64,000 nucleotides of DNA from Cristatella mucedo (lineage: Eukaryota > Bryozoa > Phylactolaemata > Cristatellidae). The notes under the pieces are model-generated. The model ran no database searches, was not told the DNA's origin, and saw nothing but the letters and a program-made list of their open reading frames with translations. The stretch is from NCBI GenBank assembly GCA_009760855.2, contig WPIO01000119.1, positions 180,001 to 244,000 of the forward strand. Reading direction: 5' to 3'. The first letter of the stretch is position 1. Each line of letters opens with the position of its first letter. A program made the translations under genes and the position numbers. Of the stretch, positions 36,076 through 48,368 are shown in pieces.

Positions 36076-36383
36076 TTATTGAACTGCTGTTGACGTTTCG
36101 GAGCTCGAAGGCATCAGGGATGCTGACTGGAGTGATGCCGATGGGCCTTGGACACTCGGGCGTGGTGCGATGCTGGCATTTGATGGCTTGCTTTGATGGA
36201 TCTGGGCGCCAAGATTGTTCGCTGGCAAAATCTTATCTCCGACTTGAGGCACTTCTTCTGGCTTGGATATGCATACATTAGCAAAGGCTAACCCACCAAT
36301 TAAAATTGATACGCAGAAAATAACTGGTCCAATCAGGGAGATATATCTTACTAAGATGTTACCCACCTCTGCCACAATAGTCT
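36076..36383 (-). CDS. Ig receptor terminal exon: transmembrane helix and cytoplasmic tail
   Basis: The acceptor is a long pyrimidine tract ending TTCTTTTTTCAG. The exon begins in phase 1, so the G left by the Ig3 exon completes GAG (Glu278). Residues 292-316 form a hydrophobic helix (core SLIGPVIFCVSILIGGLAF), followed by a 63-residue tail rich in Pro, Ser and Gln that ends at TAA. The tail has no tyrosine, so no ITIM or ITAM motif; APRP and PSVQGPS give it a proline-rich character. A possible ATTAAA polyadenylation signal lies at 35850-35855. The region after the stop shows no further coding signal for about 300 bp. Confidence 0.78.
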
Positions 36384-37344
36384 CTGAAAAAAGAAGACAG
36401 AACAGTTAAGCTATTAAGTTAGCACATGAGCCATCAATTTAAGAGTTTTCCATTTAATGCTTAATTCGTCGTCACTGTTTTCAAGCTTTCAGCCAGCAAA
36501 AGCTAATTTAATGTCACACATTGTTTTTATTACCGTTTACCGTATCTTTTCTGATGAAATAAAGTAGCAGTCACGTAGATCCAGTATTACCACACCTCAA
36601 TAAAAATTTAGTTTCTACCGTCAGATAGTTGAGACAAGTACATAATTTTCGCAAGTATGTTTAGCTTTTAAAAAGCTACAATGACGCGTAGGTTAAGCTA
36701 CATACTAAAGGCAGACACATTACGTTGGAGTCTGGGGAGAATGAATCATGAGAGGTAATTGTAACCCTTCATCTTTTGGAGGTAAGCTCCAGACTCAAAA
36801 GTTAGGTAATTACGAACTGTCCAATACAGTCTTTAAAGTTTGCTATTATTTATTAGAACACGTAAATTTAGGTAAAGTCCTGGAAAGGCCAGTCTACAAA
36901 AATTGAACAAGTTTTAGGTCATTTCATGTTTTAACATTAGTTATGTCTATGTTAGTTCACAGGTTCCTGTACGTGTTCATGGCAATTACAAGCTTTTCCT
37001 AAGTTTTGAAGTGTTTAAAGAAACCAAGATAGAGTTTAAAAATGACGTTCGATTCACAAAACTTAAATTAATCAAATAAGTAAGCATACAATAGATGCAG
37101 AAGTTATGGTGGACGATTAAAAAATAGCCACGATAAATAAAATAAGTTGCGCAATTAAATTTTATGCTTTATCTAGCCGAAATACGCGATGCATGCTACT
37201 GGAATCTCTAAAATTTACAGTGGTATATACAAGTATTTTCTGTGGCATTATTGATTGTGCATTCCAACGTGCATCAGCAATCGGTGACACAGCTCTTATG
37301 GACCGTGGGACTAAGCCTAGGCGTGAAGAGCTCGGTCTTCGGAA
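36384..37344. other. Intron of the Ig receptor, unassigned part
   Basis: Nothing recognised apart from intron position. Confidence 0.5.
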
Positions 37345-37462
37345 CCCTGCTCGCGAGTCCCAGTTCTGCATTGGGCAATCCTTTATTGAGCACCTCAAGC
37401 ATTGGCGTTAGCCGTTAAGGCTCTTCTGCCGCTATATAAATGAGGCTGCTAAATCAGCTAAC
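37345..37462 (+). mobile_element. tRNA-derived SINE, family B, 5'-truncated
   Basis: CTGCATTGGGCAATCCTTTA then GCCGTTAAGGCTCTTCTGCC, GCTATATAAATGAGGCTGCT. The tRNA head is missing. Confidence 0.65.
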
Positions 37463-38499
37463 TGTTACAATTCAAATTAGGAGAGTTAGTTCTCCTGACC
37501 ACGTATACACGTATATATATACAGCAGCGAAACCAGCCATCAAGAAAGTACTATTTGTCTTGCTTGCCGCATTACCAATTCAGCAGAAAGTATTGGCATG
37601 TGTAAGTTTATCTTATCCATCCGAAGCGGTGCCACAGAAACAGAGTTCCAGACTCGCCTGAACAGAATCGGAGAGCCAATAGTATCTTTAGCCAGTCACC
37701 GCATTAGCTAGTTCCTAAAATGTTTCAGCTAGCTAGTGAATCAAACGTTTCGTAGTATGCCATCTTATCTATTCTCGTTAGGGCAGAGTTGTAGTTTCTC
37801 TGATGGGAAGTAGGGAATTGGTCACTTGGAGTGCTGTTAACTGCTGTTGTGTAGACGTCGAGTTTTTCGGGGAGCATGCACTGTGACTAGCTAGCTAGCT
37901 AGATAGAGCCATGTGTAGCTTAACAGTTAGTCTATTTCCGTTTTGCAGCTGGCGTATAGCGTGCCTAACGTTCCAGAATTCCCATGCTTCAATTTGAAGA
38001 GCAGCTGCAGTTTTTCAAGCTCAATGTCTTGCCACACTTGGTCAACCTATCCAGGTACACTTTGCCAAAGCTGTCTAGCAGCCTACTTTCACGCATTCTC
38101 GCTTTATTTTTAAAAACTGCGCTACTACAGATTGTCAACCAACCATGGCAGATTTTGTTAAGATTTCCATCATCACCTACTCACTCCCTCTCGCTGCAAT
38201 TTCCGCACGTTTCTCGCTGTTGTTTCAACCTGTCTAGCAGCACTTTGTCATTACGTCGAGCTTCATTACGACAAGCTACCTAGCTACTCCACCTGCTGTC
38301 TGGCAGCAATTCCCCACACTCTCTCTACCAGAAAACTAGCAAGCTTTCTAAATGCCTTTTAGAAAACGGCACTGCTAGAAAATTTGACCTGCAATCCATC
38401 TGCATTTCATCAAGCTATCTAGTGGCAAGTGTTTAGCCGCACGGAAATAAGTTATCTATACTGTTGGCTAAGTAATACCATGGCAAAGGTAGATTATTT
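37463..38499. other. Unassigned intron sequence, CT-rich with CTAGCTAG run
   Basis: A short CTAGCTAGCTAGCTAG run lies near 37888. At 38030-38330 CTGTCTAGCAGC-type words recur about three times in pyrimidine-rich sequence. No gene is recognised. Confidence 0.35.
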
Positions 38500-41000
38500 C
38501 GACATATGTTCTAAGCAGTTCACGATAGCTACATCGATCACAGTATTAATCTCGTGAAAATGGTAGGACACCCTAATAATTGCATCCAATATTCATTCTC
38601 TAGGATTCAGTCTTAGAACCCTTTCCTTGCAACACTTATGTTCGCCATCCGGCCGACATAATCACACAATGCAGGGTTAGTTTTCATTTTTTAACTGAAG
38701 ACACAACAATCAAGCCATCTGGTAACCCTTCGCAGCCTGGCAGTGAATATGCACATTCAACTTCAATTGGATTAACCAGGATTTTCAAGTACATGGAAAG
38801 ACTTGGAAGTCGTGATAAAGCATAACACACGATCATAATATTTTTGTTAAGCTCATACTTTCATCATCGATGGTGATGGCGACTATAATATTCGTCTCGA
38901 TATAACAAGAAATAGCATCATTGAGGAAATGGGTGCTCTGTATTCTGGACACTGGTCTTTTAAACTTTAAAGCCTAACTGAATCCCTTGGTAGAGTTCAA
39001 TGCAGTCAGTAGTGTGCAGTTCTTATTAGGGCAAGCCCCTGATAGTTCATGTGTGATGAGCAGATGATCAATCTTCATCAGGTGCGAAATGATATTGAAT
39101 TTGAATGTTAAGCACCAATGCGAATTTGAACATGATACTGAGAAGTGACGCTACATCGTCGAGCTGCTCAACCGTGCTACCATCGACCTGATCCTTCGAA
39201 CAACTTTGACCTTCGAGCAATACGCTTTGTAATTCATGGGGTGGAGTGCCCTCCAGAAGGACGACTTGTACGTGTCACCAACGCAGTGTCCTCATGCATA
39301 ATACTAGTAGTCTCGAGCTGTAGCTTGCTGATCTGAACCAGTGCAATTTATAATGCCTGTTAAGCAGTTGGTCGGCGTGCTTTCACTAGCTAGTCTTCAC
39401 ATTGATACTTTTATCGATCAAAGTGCAGAACAGAGATCAATATCAAGAATGCCCTTCAAACATTGCTAGTGGTTATTTCAGGCCGCAAGTTGAAGAGTCG
39501 ATCTCCTAGTATGCCAATCTTGGTCAAGATGAAGTGGTTGACGAGGACTGCTCATTCTTTCTCTCATCGAACGCCTGATCGAACGTCATGCAGTAAATAG
39601 AGCCACGATGTTCATCGTAAAGCATATAATACGCACGGCCTTGGTTAATCACACCGTAAGTTGTTGCTAGTAGTTCTGATATTTTACGGATCCTTTCCAT
39701 TGCAGCAGTGGTAAACGCGACATATTGTACTTGATCTGGTGAAAGTTTGATGGTATTGAAATATGATTTGGACTCATCTGGCTCTTGTAACCAACCCCTG
39801 CTTCATTTGGATTACAAATGCATCAATTGAATCATCTAACAGAGTTCGACTGCCATCCAACTCCTCAGCCATCTGCTACTTGAAACGAGACTTTCCCGTA
39901 ATGATACGGCCTCTTTACGCCAACAATATCTGAATTTCCTTACCCTATTTTGTGGAGACAGCCATCGACGCCTTGATGTGTTACGAGTTTTCAGGCCTTG
40001 AAGCTAACATTCTTCCTGTTTCGTAATCCTGGTTGATAGAACCAATCACTCCAACAGTGTCGCAGCTTCTTTAAGAAAGGCGGAAGCATATTTGAATCCT
40101 TACAACGCCACATCTGGTTTTTGAAGGAGTATAGCAATCAGCTGTGTTTCCTACACCTATCTGACTATAGGCAATGGGCTAAATGTCTAAACTACTTTGC
40201 TGGGCACATGCCATCATCCTATATGCGTTGAAGTAAAAACAGCGGATCTGCTACTGGTAATGATGAAAGGTCTCGTCTACATTTTGATGGCTTTACTTTT
40301 ACATGAGAGTTCCTGATTTCAGGAATGGTGGTTGATGTAGCCATGACACGAAAGATAATGGGACTGGTGGATATTTATTCCATGGTCAAGTCACTTGGTA
40401 GTTTAGCAGCTCGTTGGTAGATTAATATTGGCAAGAGCACAATCATCGTTCGAGTAGAGCTATTTAAGCTCAGTCTGATTTAAATTCCTTTACAGTGGTC
40501 GCTTTGAGGTCACTGATAACGCAGCCGCTACCGATGATGACACTTATAATTCTGACGACAATAGAAAATCACCTTGGCCGCATTTGCTTCCAATCTGCTT
40601 CAACTCAAGGCAAGAATCAAGACTGAAAGTTATGATTAACTCTCTTGTCCTAATTGATCAATTCGTTAGCAGTGCTTATGGTTTTAACTTAAAATTGATG
40701 GCTTTGACAAGAATAGTATTTACAGGCACGAGTCACTGATCTTGTGTCGTGTTAAATATCGCTACCTCAAGATGCTAAATGACCGTGGGAATGGATATTT
40801 TGTTAAGCTTTTTTGAAGTCTTTGCTTTAAATGATGGAAGGTTTGCAGTGTCTGCTGCCCCAAACCATGCCTCATCAACGATTACAGCGTCCCTGAAGAT
40901 TAAGATTTCGGTGATTTCGGCAGTCGTCCACTTAATGAATCTGAGCCTAACTAGAGTTTTAAAATGTGGTGGACTTATAAAAACAAGCGTCCACATCCGC
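38500..41000 (-). pseudogene. Decayed protein-coding region of unknown family
   Basis: Several minus-strand open blocks in shifting frames give coding-like peptides. From 40996 the frame reads through DAVIVDEAWFGAADT. Around 40040 there is VIGSINQDYETGRMLASRP. An uninterrupted block of 92 codons from 39802 to 39524 includes SPDQVQYVAFTTAAMERIRK and TTYGVINQGRAYYMLYDEH. Near 39290-39100 there is LLEGTPPHELQSVLLEGQ, and near 38800-38650 SMYLKILVNPIEVECAYSL. Stops and frameshifts separate the blocks. Composition and continuity suggest a large old transposon, virus-like element or host pseudogene. I recognise no motif that decides between them. Confidence 0.35.
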
Positions 41001-42344
41001 GCCCGACTGCCTCTACCGCTGCTCCCGCCCTGGCCGACATCGGATGCGACCTAGGTCGCCTCCACCTACACAACTGGGCCATTGGCCCTGTTCAATCTCG
41101 GCTCTTCGCCCACCGCTTACCTCCATTGTAGCTTGTATCGACGAGATTCGAACTTGAAAGCACACTAACTTCCCAAAACTAGCAGTCAAAAAACCAGCCT
41201 ATTAGGTGTCAGGTAACCCTGGAGTCACATTTAAGCTAGACGACCTTGCATTAATGAATTTCTTACATTAAAATTTCTCAAAAACTTGTAATTGGCTGAG
41301 GTGGTTGCCTCCACTAGCAAGTAATCCTAATTTTCATCGGCCATTATTCCAATATTAGGACTCGGATGAAAATGAGTGAGACAGCCAGACTAGCTCTGGG
41401 GCTCGCTTTAAGATTAGTTAAATTTAATTTATTTAGGACTTCCAGCCTGAGACTTCATTAGTGTAAATTGGGGGTCAAGATCTGCAGCTCTTATGGATTG
41501 TATCGGCCTAGCTGAAACATTAATCGACAATAGTTTTAAGATTTACTATATTTCTAGCTGCCCTAGAATACAATTCAAGATCTCTTCGGTACAGATGCTG
41601 CTTCAACCGCTCTTCAGTGACAGTTGCAGACTGTAGCGGTCATTTTGTAAAAATCTGTCAAGCACACTGCAAAAAATTAATTGTACTTGAGCGAAAAATG
41701 TAGGACCCATAAAACATATGACATACATTGACCACTCAGCTGATCAAGAGCGCAGACCCATATTGGTGTTCATATGATTAGGCTGCTCCAAAAACATTTA
41801 TCGATGCAATCAGGTGAACGCCAGCTCCTAATCACTGCTATAAAAAAATGCTGTGATAAATATTGGATCGTAAGATGAAGGCGATCAGGTGTCATTGTAG
41901 TATGACACAATTTATCCTTAAATCTTTTCAAATACACCCTCTAATTATTTGAAAATTCAGCACCTCTTGCTTGCTATATGACGTGGCTTGCCTTGGATAT
42001 ATGAACCTCGATTGTGCATTATGTAAGCTCTGTTCTAGAAAAAAAACCTACCCTAAATCAAATCCGCCTGTTTTTGACCACGAAACTTGAAATATTGGTT
42101 AATTACCGTGTGACGTAACATACTACAGAAAAATTGCGTCGACGGTAAAGGGCAACAAAGCTTATTTGAAAAGTAGGGGACTGCATGCTGGCGCAGCCTC
42201 CTGAATCGTCTTTCCAGGACTTTCAATCTTCGCAGCTTCTCGAAAAGTAATCCAGTACACTGAATCTCGCTCCTGTAGTAAGATTTTGGTTGGCTCTGCA
42301 GCGCATCAAAGACCAAGTGGTAAAATGTGACGTGCGACCCTTTG
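41001..42344. other. Unassigned intron sequence
   Basis: Nothing recognised; a short GC-rich patch lies at 40990-41110. Confidence 0.4.
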
Positions 42345-42475
42345 ATGATAGAGTTCGAGGGCTAGAGCCACGTGAAATGTGAAATGCCCGGATAGAGATT
42401 AATTTTTCTTATGGCACTATACAACACTATGCTATAGACTATATTTATGTAAATGTAAATAATTTAAGGTAGGTT
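42345..42475 (+). mobile_element. SINE family A, tail portion
   Basis: GTGAAATGCCCGGATAGAGATT then TTCTTATGGCACTATACAAC, the same order as the tails at 19270 and 43175; only a decayed head precedes it. 42476-43090 is unassigned. Confidence 0.5.
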
Positions 42476-43090
42476 TTTGGAGTTATTTATTTGATTTCCT
42501 TGGCCACTTTATGCTACTTCCGACTGCTTGAAAACTAAAAATCTTGAAAAAAGACGTGATTAACTGATTCCCATAATTTATTGCAGTCAACGAACTGCCT
42601 CTCTTTTTGGTTTGGTCGACATTTACCGCCATTTTATCCGGGGCTTTACACGCTTCCAGCAGCATATGTATTCACTCTAATCAGCAGTGCTCTACTGATG
42701 CCAACTTTTCGTATTCTTCTGAGGCTCGGACAGCCTTTTAAAGCAGCAAGGATACTTCATACACGCACCAGATTATGCCATGCCCTATAGGACGCCCCCA
42801 TGTCTATTACGTCGCACGAATTTGATACCTAAGCAGGTACTGTCTCGCAGCACTAAGTCGGGCAGTTTGGCCACCTCAAGAATCTTTATCAAAGACAAGG
42901 TCGTCCTTCATGCGGAAGTCTTCAAGTCTTCAACCTTCACCTAAATATTTCTTAACAGACATTTAGCGGTGTTCTATCTTCGATTCGTCACGTGAGCTTG
43001 CATATTCTATGTTTGACCAACCGAAAAGAGTCACGATCACACGTGGCTCTAATTTTGATCATTTCTTGCTGTGCCATGGTTATCATATAT

Positions 43091-43250
43091 GCGAGCTGGT
43101 TTGGCCCAGCGGTTAAGGTACTCGCTCTAACCAAGATCTGGCAGAGGTCGTGGGCTCGAGCCCTGTGGTATATGTAAAGCGACTGAGTAGATATTAAGTT
43201 CACTTAGGGACCTTTATAAATAAATTATATTTTATATTTTATTTATGCCA
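43091..43250 (+). mobile_element. tRNA-derived SINE, family A
   Basis: A box TTTGGCCCAGCGGTTAAGG, B box GGTCGTGGGCTCGAGCCC, then GTAAAGCGACTGAGTAGATA, TTAAGTTCACTTAGGGACCT and a TA-rich end. This is the clearest tRNA-like head of the family. Confidence 0.78.
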
Positions 43251-43574
43251 AATTAAGCTCAGATAATCAACATAAATAGGTGAAAAACCGTTTCGCACTC
43301 CCGAATGACCACATGCGCTATTAGCATTGCTTTCCGCCACATAATTCTTTACCGAAAATCGAAGTTCTTGCGAACATCGCATATGGAAACCGATACAGCT
43401 TAGACCTGTTAAAAGCTCACCTGTTTGCTTTTTTGACCGTAGCGCATAAGAAATTACGTGCCTCTGGAAAACTAAAAGTTTATCATCTGGGACTGCCAAG
43501 CCGGCGGTGGCATTAGATACGCCAGCGGCTAGTAACCTACTTCCTATATGCTGTTGCTGCTGGTCCGTAAATTA

Positions 43575-43772
43575 CGCAAAAAATAAAATAATAACAATAA
43601 TAAACTTGATACAGCGCCCTCAGAGAACTCAATCTCTTTCTAGGTGCTTTACATTTGCTGAAAGGAAACACGATCGAATGGAGAGAACTATCATGCTTGA
43701 TAAACAACATGAATAACATGGTTAGGGGTTTCATGCTCAGGATCTGCGTGGAAGTGTGGTTAGTGGCAGCAT
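43575..43772 (-). mobile_element. L2-like LINE, extreme 3' end
   Basis: TAACAATAATAAACTTGATA, CAGCGCCCTCAGAGAACTCA and the 3' UTR in minus orientation, truncated near 43772. Confidence 0.85.
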
Positions 43773-43979
43773 ATACAAAAGGAAGGTGCCCCGTAGAGAA
43801 TGGGCCTCGTGAGCTGAAAACCCGCTCGTTAGGCGGTGGATGCGAGCTGAGAATCAGCTCGTTTGGTATTCCCTAGCATTGTCTTGAACCACTCAACGCC
43901 TTCTTCCTCAAGCATCGTAGTGAATCTCTCTAGCACAGTGGTTGTCAGGCCTGCTATAACTCCGGCGGCACAAATAAAC

Positions 43980-45990
43980 GCTTGTCTTTGGATTCCTTGC
44001 TAAATGTCGTCGCTATAGACCCCTATTAAAAAGTGACCCTCTTTCTAAAAATACCACGACCTGCTCGTCTTGACCGAAACCTGACTAAAATCGGTAAACA
44101 GCCCGACGCAACCCTAAATGGCCTCTCATTCTTTCAAACCCTTAGATCAATCAAAACAGGAGGCGGAGTGGCAGTCATTACAATTGTAATTTTAAGCCAT
44201 TTGTAATCCCGTCAAAGTAGTCTTTTGAATCTACCGTTCTGAGTTCATTTGATAACAAGCCAACCATGGTGGCACTATTCTAACGTCACGCAGGTACCAG
44301 TTTTTTCTTTATCTCAGATTTCTCTGATCTCATTTCGATTTTGTGTACAGGAAATTGATCCTTTCTCATGATGGCCGATATTTAAATTCATTTTGATACC
44401 TCATCCAACGACTTCAGCACTAAACTTCGTGAACTGACTGACTTATTGTCGCTTGCGGCTCATGTGCATGGCCCAACTCACATCAAGGATCACACACTCG
44501 GACCAAATTTTCTCCTACAACTGTACGCCATCATCACCAATTTTTTTTTACCAAACTCTGCTTATCTGACCACATGCACATCTCATTTAGTCTACAACGA
44601 GTGCAATCTTCACCTAAAATCATCCGTGAATGGCGAACCTCGAGACCCTTGACATCGATGCCGTTCGTACAAGAACATCGGCTTCACCTTTGCTGCCTTA
44701 TTCTCCTTCCGACCTGTCATTACTGATAGATTGTTACAACACGACATTAGCTGACATCCTTGACGAGTTTGCACCTCTGACTATGCACACTGTGCGCCCT
44801 GGCCAAAACGGCCTACGGTTTACCACCAACATTAAACTAGCTTGTTCTACTAAGCGCAATCTTGAAAAAAGCTTACAAAAGATCAGGAATCATTGTCCAT
44901 AGCTAGGCATTGCCAGGCGCAATCTAGACTTTCACTGCTATGCGGATGACGCTCAGTAGCGACTTCGCTTTGATTCCTCCCAGCCATCCGGCATATCCAA
45001 AGGTCTCGACTCTCATGCTATATGTATTTATAACATCTGGACATTGAAAACAGCAAGTTTTGTTGAATTGAATGATGATAATAAAATCTTACTAGTTATG
45101 GGCAAACAAGTGTAATTCAGAAATTGGTAAAGTTAACGCTCACAATTGACTCTGCCAGCATATTTCCTGTTAAATCTGCACTTAATCTAAGTGTCCTGAT
45201 CCAAAGTGACCTTCCACAAGACAAATGTATCAGCTCTACAGTCATATCTGCATATTTTCAGCTACATAATGACTAAAATTGAGCTTATTGAGACAGGGAC
45301 ACCACATCTACATTGGTCCATGTATTTGCGACATTGAGTCGTGACTTTTGTAACTCACTGCTCGCTGGTCTATCGGCCTGTGCACTCAGGCGCTTACAGC
45401 TCGTGCCAAACTCTGCAGCTAGGCTTGTCTGTCGTGAGCTTCGCCATGATCACATCACACCAATTTTCGCTGACCTGCACCTGCTCCAGTCAAGTAATGC
45501 ATCGAATTCAAGGTTCTGTCTCTCACTTTGAGGTTCCTTCATTCTTTGGCTGCAGCCTACTTATAAGATCAACTCCAGGCTAAGCATCGCACTTGCGAAT
45601 TTTTGGAATCTAATCGCTTATCAATAAAGCGTACGAGCCTGAAATTCATTGGAGACCGCACCTTGAGTTCTATGGTCCCAAAGCCTGGAACTCACTTTCG
45701 ACTTGCGTCACGACATACCCTGACTTGCCCACGTTTAAAAACAACTAACAACGTATATTTGTATCGCAGCGTTTAGTGAGTCCATGTAATTCGTCCTTGG
45801 TTCACTTATGCGTGCAGACACTGTGCGTGCTGTTACTAACCAATTTGACATGCTGACCCTGTGTATGCCACCTCTAACCATGTTATGCTTTTTGTAATTA
45901 AGCTTGCTCCCACCAACCGTTTGATTATGCTTCTTCGGCAGAAAATGTAAAAGAAAAAGAAGAGTTATTTGAGGGCGCTGTTGCAAATAG
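43980..45990 (+). mobile_element. L2-like LINE with endonuclease remnant and internal deletion
   Basis: An AP-endonuclease-like stretch (LTET followed by a stop in place of Trp, then KQPDATLNGLSFFQTLRS and GGGVAVIT) opens the copy, followed by HVHGPTHIKDHTLGPNF. Near 44900 it jumps straight to the catalytic region (CGGATGACGCTCAG), so most of the RT palm is missing. C-terminal RT (SRDFCNSLLAGLSACALRRL), 3' UTR and a short tail follow. Confidence 0.78.
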
Positions 45991-46049
45991 TATATTACTA
46001 GTATCCATAATCAAGCTATAGATCATAATGACATACTGAAGACAAGCAA

Positions 46050-47420
46050 GCTGAATGCTACGTAAGGCCAATCATTCTAGAACTCAGTAATAATACTTGG
46101 GATAGCACTTAGGCAACTGCATTGCATTCAAAGAGAATTATTTCTGGCTAGACACTTAAAATGTACTATAAATGAAGCACGTCGATTTTTCTAGGGATAA
46201 CATCCAGTGCAGTGTCAAAAAATAAAAGTAAATTAAGGAAAATGCACATGGAAATAGAAAATTTTGTGAGTTTCAAGTAGGTTCAAAGTTTCAATTTTAA
46301 ATGCAACCCAGTCAGGGTTATATTTAAGACAATTGGAAACTAGTTCCAGATATTCGAAGCAAACGAACTAAAGGCATGGTCACAAGCGGGTTGAAGTGGC
46401 GAGAGGAACATCTAATCACTCGAGTCGTAAATGCATGTGTCATTATGCGAACGTCATGATTGACAAGCAGTTTGGTAAGTATGCTGGAGCGAGAGAATGA
46501 CGAGACCTAGAAGTGAGTGAGCAACGCACCCTTTAAGTCTTATGCTGAAGCTACGGGAGGCAGTGTGGACCATAAGAAAAAGGTGCACTTGGCAATTGCA
46601 ACATTCACGCCAGAAAAGCAAGCCACAGAGGTCTGAACTAAATGAAAGCGCCTTACAGATCGAGCCGAAAGACAAGAAATGCGACACGGAGTTGCAGAAT
46701 TTAAGAATCACATTGAATGTGTTATCCGTGTCTGGGCAGGTCCGAATTAATTCAAAATTGCTAGAATTTGGTAGACTTGACTGAGCTTATGCGATAGAAA
46801 AAGTTGTGAGTTTCTTAACAGTAGATTTGCTAGCCGAGCCGATTCGGGGGTCATATTTTCCAATTTCTCAGTATCACTAAGTTTCGCATATCTAGAACGT
46901 TGGTCATATAATTTTTAAATTTGAGAAATTGTCTTACCCTCCAATCTACAATCCAAGCAACAGATGCTATAAGTAAGTTGTAGGAGCCCTACTGGAAGGC
47001 TGGCAGGGATAAAAGCTTATGGACAACCATGTGTCATATGCTTAACGATGGAAGTCTCGGTTATGGCTATTAATAGAAGCTGGCTAGAGGAAGAGCTGAC
47101 ATTTTGCAAAATGACGTAGGCCGAGAATACATCCTATAGGTAACCTTTAATTTTAAGGCTACTCTGATGCCTGTTGCTCATTCATAGCAATGTTGTGAAA
47201 TATCCTTCTACGAAATAACCTTAAAAATTGCCTTGCAGCCTAGTGATGCCCAGGCTTGATGAGTGGCGCTTACGAAGTATGATTATTAGTATCAAAGGCT
47301 GCCGAATTGTTAAACAAAGTAAGCCAAGCCTCTGACTAAATCAGAAATCCTGAAAGTTTTTTTTATTCACTTCAGCAGTACTGGCTATATCTAGTGGTTT
47401 TCTCTTAAGCGTTATTGGTA
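46050..47420 (-). mobile_element. L2-like LINE, old decayed copy
   Basis: CATGGTCACAAGCGGGTTGA, ACGAGACCTAGAAGTGAGTG and TCAAAGGCTGCCGAATTGTT match minus-strand L2 landmarks in order; heavily mutated. Confidence 0.65.
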
Positions 47421-47736
47421 ATCAGAACATTTAAAGTTCTTTTGCATTAAAAATTGAATATTTTGACGCTTATCAAGTGCATGAGTACTTTGCAAGATGA
47501 GTTACAATCGAAGATGAAGTTATTCATCTGCTGCAATGTTACAGCGCTTATCATATGAACAATACAATGTGCACACAAGTTAATGACATTTAAACACTTT
47601 TAGCAGAGGTGAAACGCGCTTCGCTAAGCTGCTAGCAGTAATAGAACTATGATAAAGACCCATAATTATTAAACTAGAAAGTATTTAGTATGACTAAAAC
47701 TTGATAGCAAACGCGTACTTTAAATATTAAACTCAC

Positions 47737-48090
47737 CTGGAACCAAAATGATGCTCTTGTTTGACCGTTCTCTCTTATCCAATATTTGGTACTCGACAAT
47801 GCAAGTACACATTCCTCGAAAGTTGGGACGAAGTTTTAAATTGTACTTAAGGGTTAGAGTGGCTGAACTCTCGGACTCGCTTGAAACGGCTGGTCTAACA
47901 ATGCCGAACGACGAATCTTCGCTTGTTTCATCTATTAGTGCTTTCCGTCGGGCTAGCTGCCACAGCACTTTAATTGAGGTCGCTCGAGGGTCTAATAGAT
48001 AAATGCACTGGACTTTAATCTGCCCTAGGTCTAGAATCGCTTCCACTGGAGAGAAGCCAGGTAGAAATGATATATTCACAGTCGGAGGTC
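47737..48090 (-). CDS. Ig receptor exon: membrane-proximal Ig domain 3
   Basis: This 354-bp exon carries one complete Ig domain in phase 1-1, the classic symmetric Ig exon. The acceptor is TGTCTTTCTTTGCAG and the donor CCAG|GTGAGT. It opens with PPTVNISFLPG, then Cys188 in KVQCIYLL, Trp203 in KVLWQLA, a serine-rich loop, a strand reading ATLTLKY, and Cys254/Cys256 in GMCTCIVEY. Either late Cys could pair with Cys188. It ends SIILVP, directly before the membrane exon. The loop between Trp203 and the late Cys is long and acidic/serine-rich. Assignment to the Ig fold is from the C-W-C pattern and spacing, not a database search. Confidence 0.8.
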
Positions 48091-48368
48091 CTGCAAAGAA
48101 AGACATTTTAATTTGTAGGAGTGAAGTGGCTTTGAGCCTTCACGAGATGCTAAAGGTATGTTCATATATGACTGCAAAAGGTGAGAGAGTAAACGATATT
48201 GCTTTGCAGTCGCTCGCCGCCTGGATTCAGGTCTTTGGTTATGGCTGAGAATTTCCTCGGCCGTAACCACTAATATTATTCCTTTTTTGAAGCATTTGGT
48301 TTGAATGAAAATTTGTTGCATTTCTTTTGAAAGCCAATCGACCGCTGAAGTTCGGCTCTATGGTCTTA

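Noticed and set aside
43239-43499. 86-codon minus-strand frame with a GTGAGC donor after RSKKQ
   Set aside because: No convincing acceptor and it runs into a SINE tail; no known domain.
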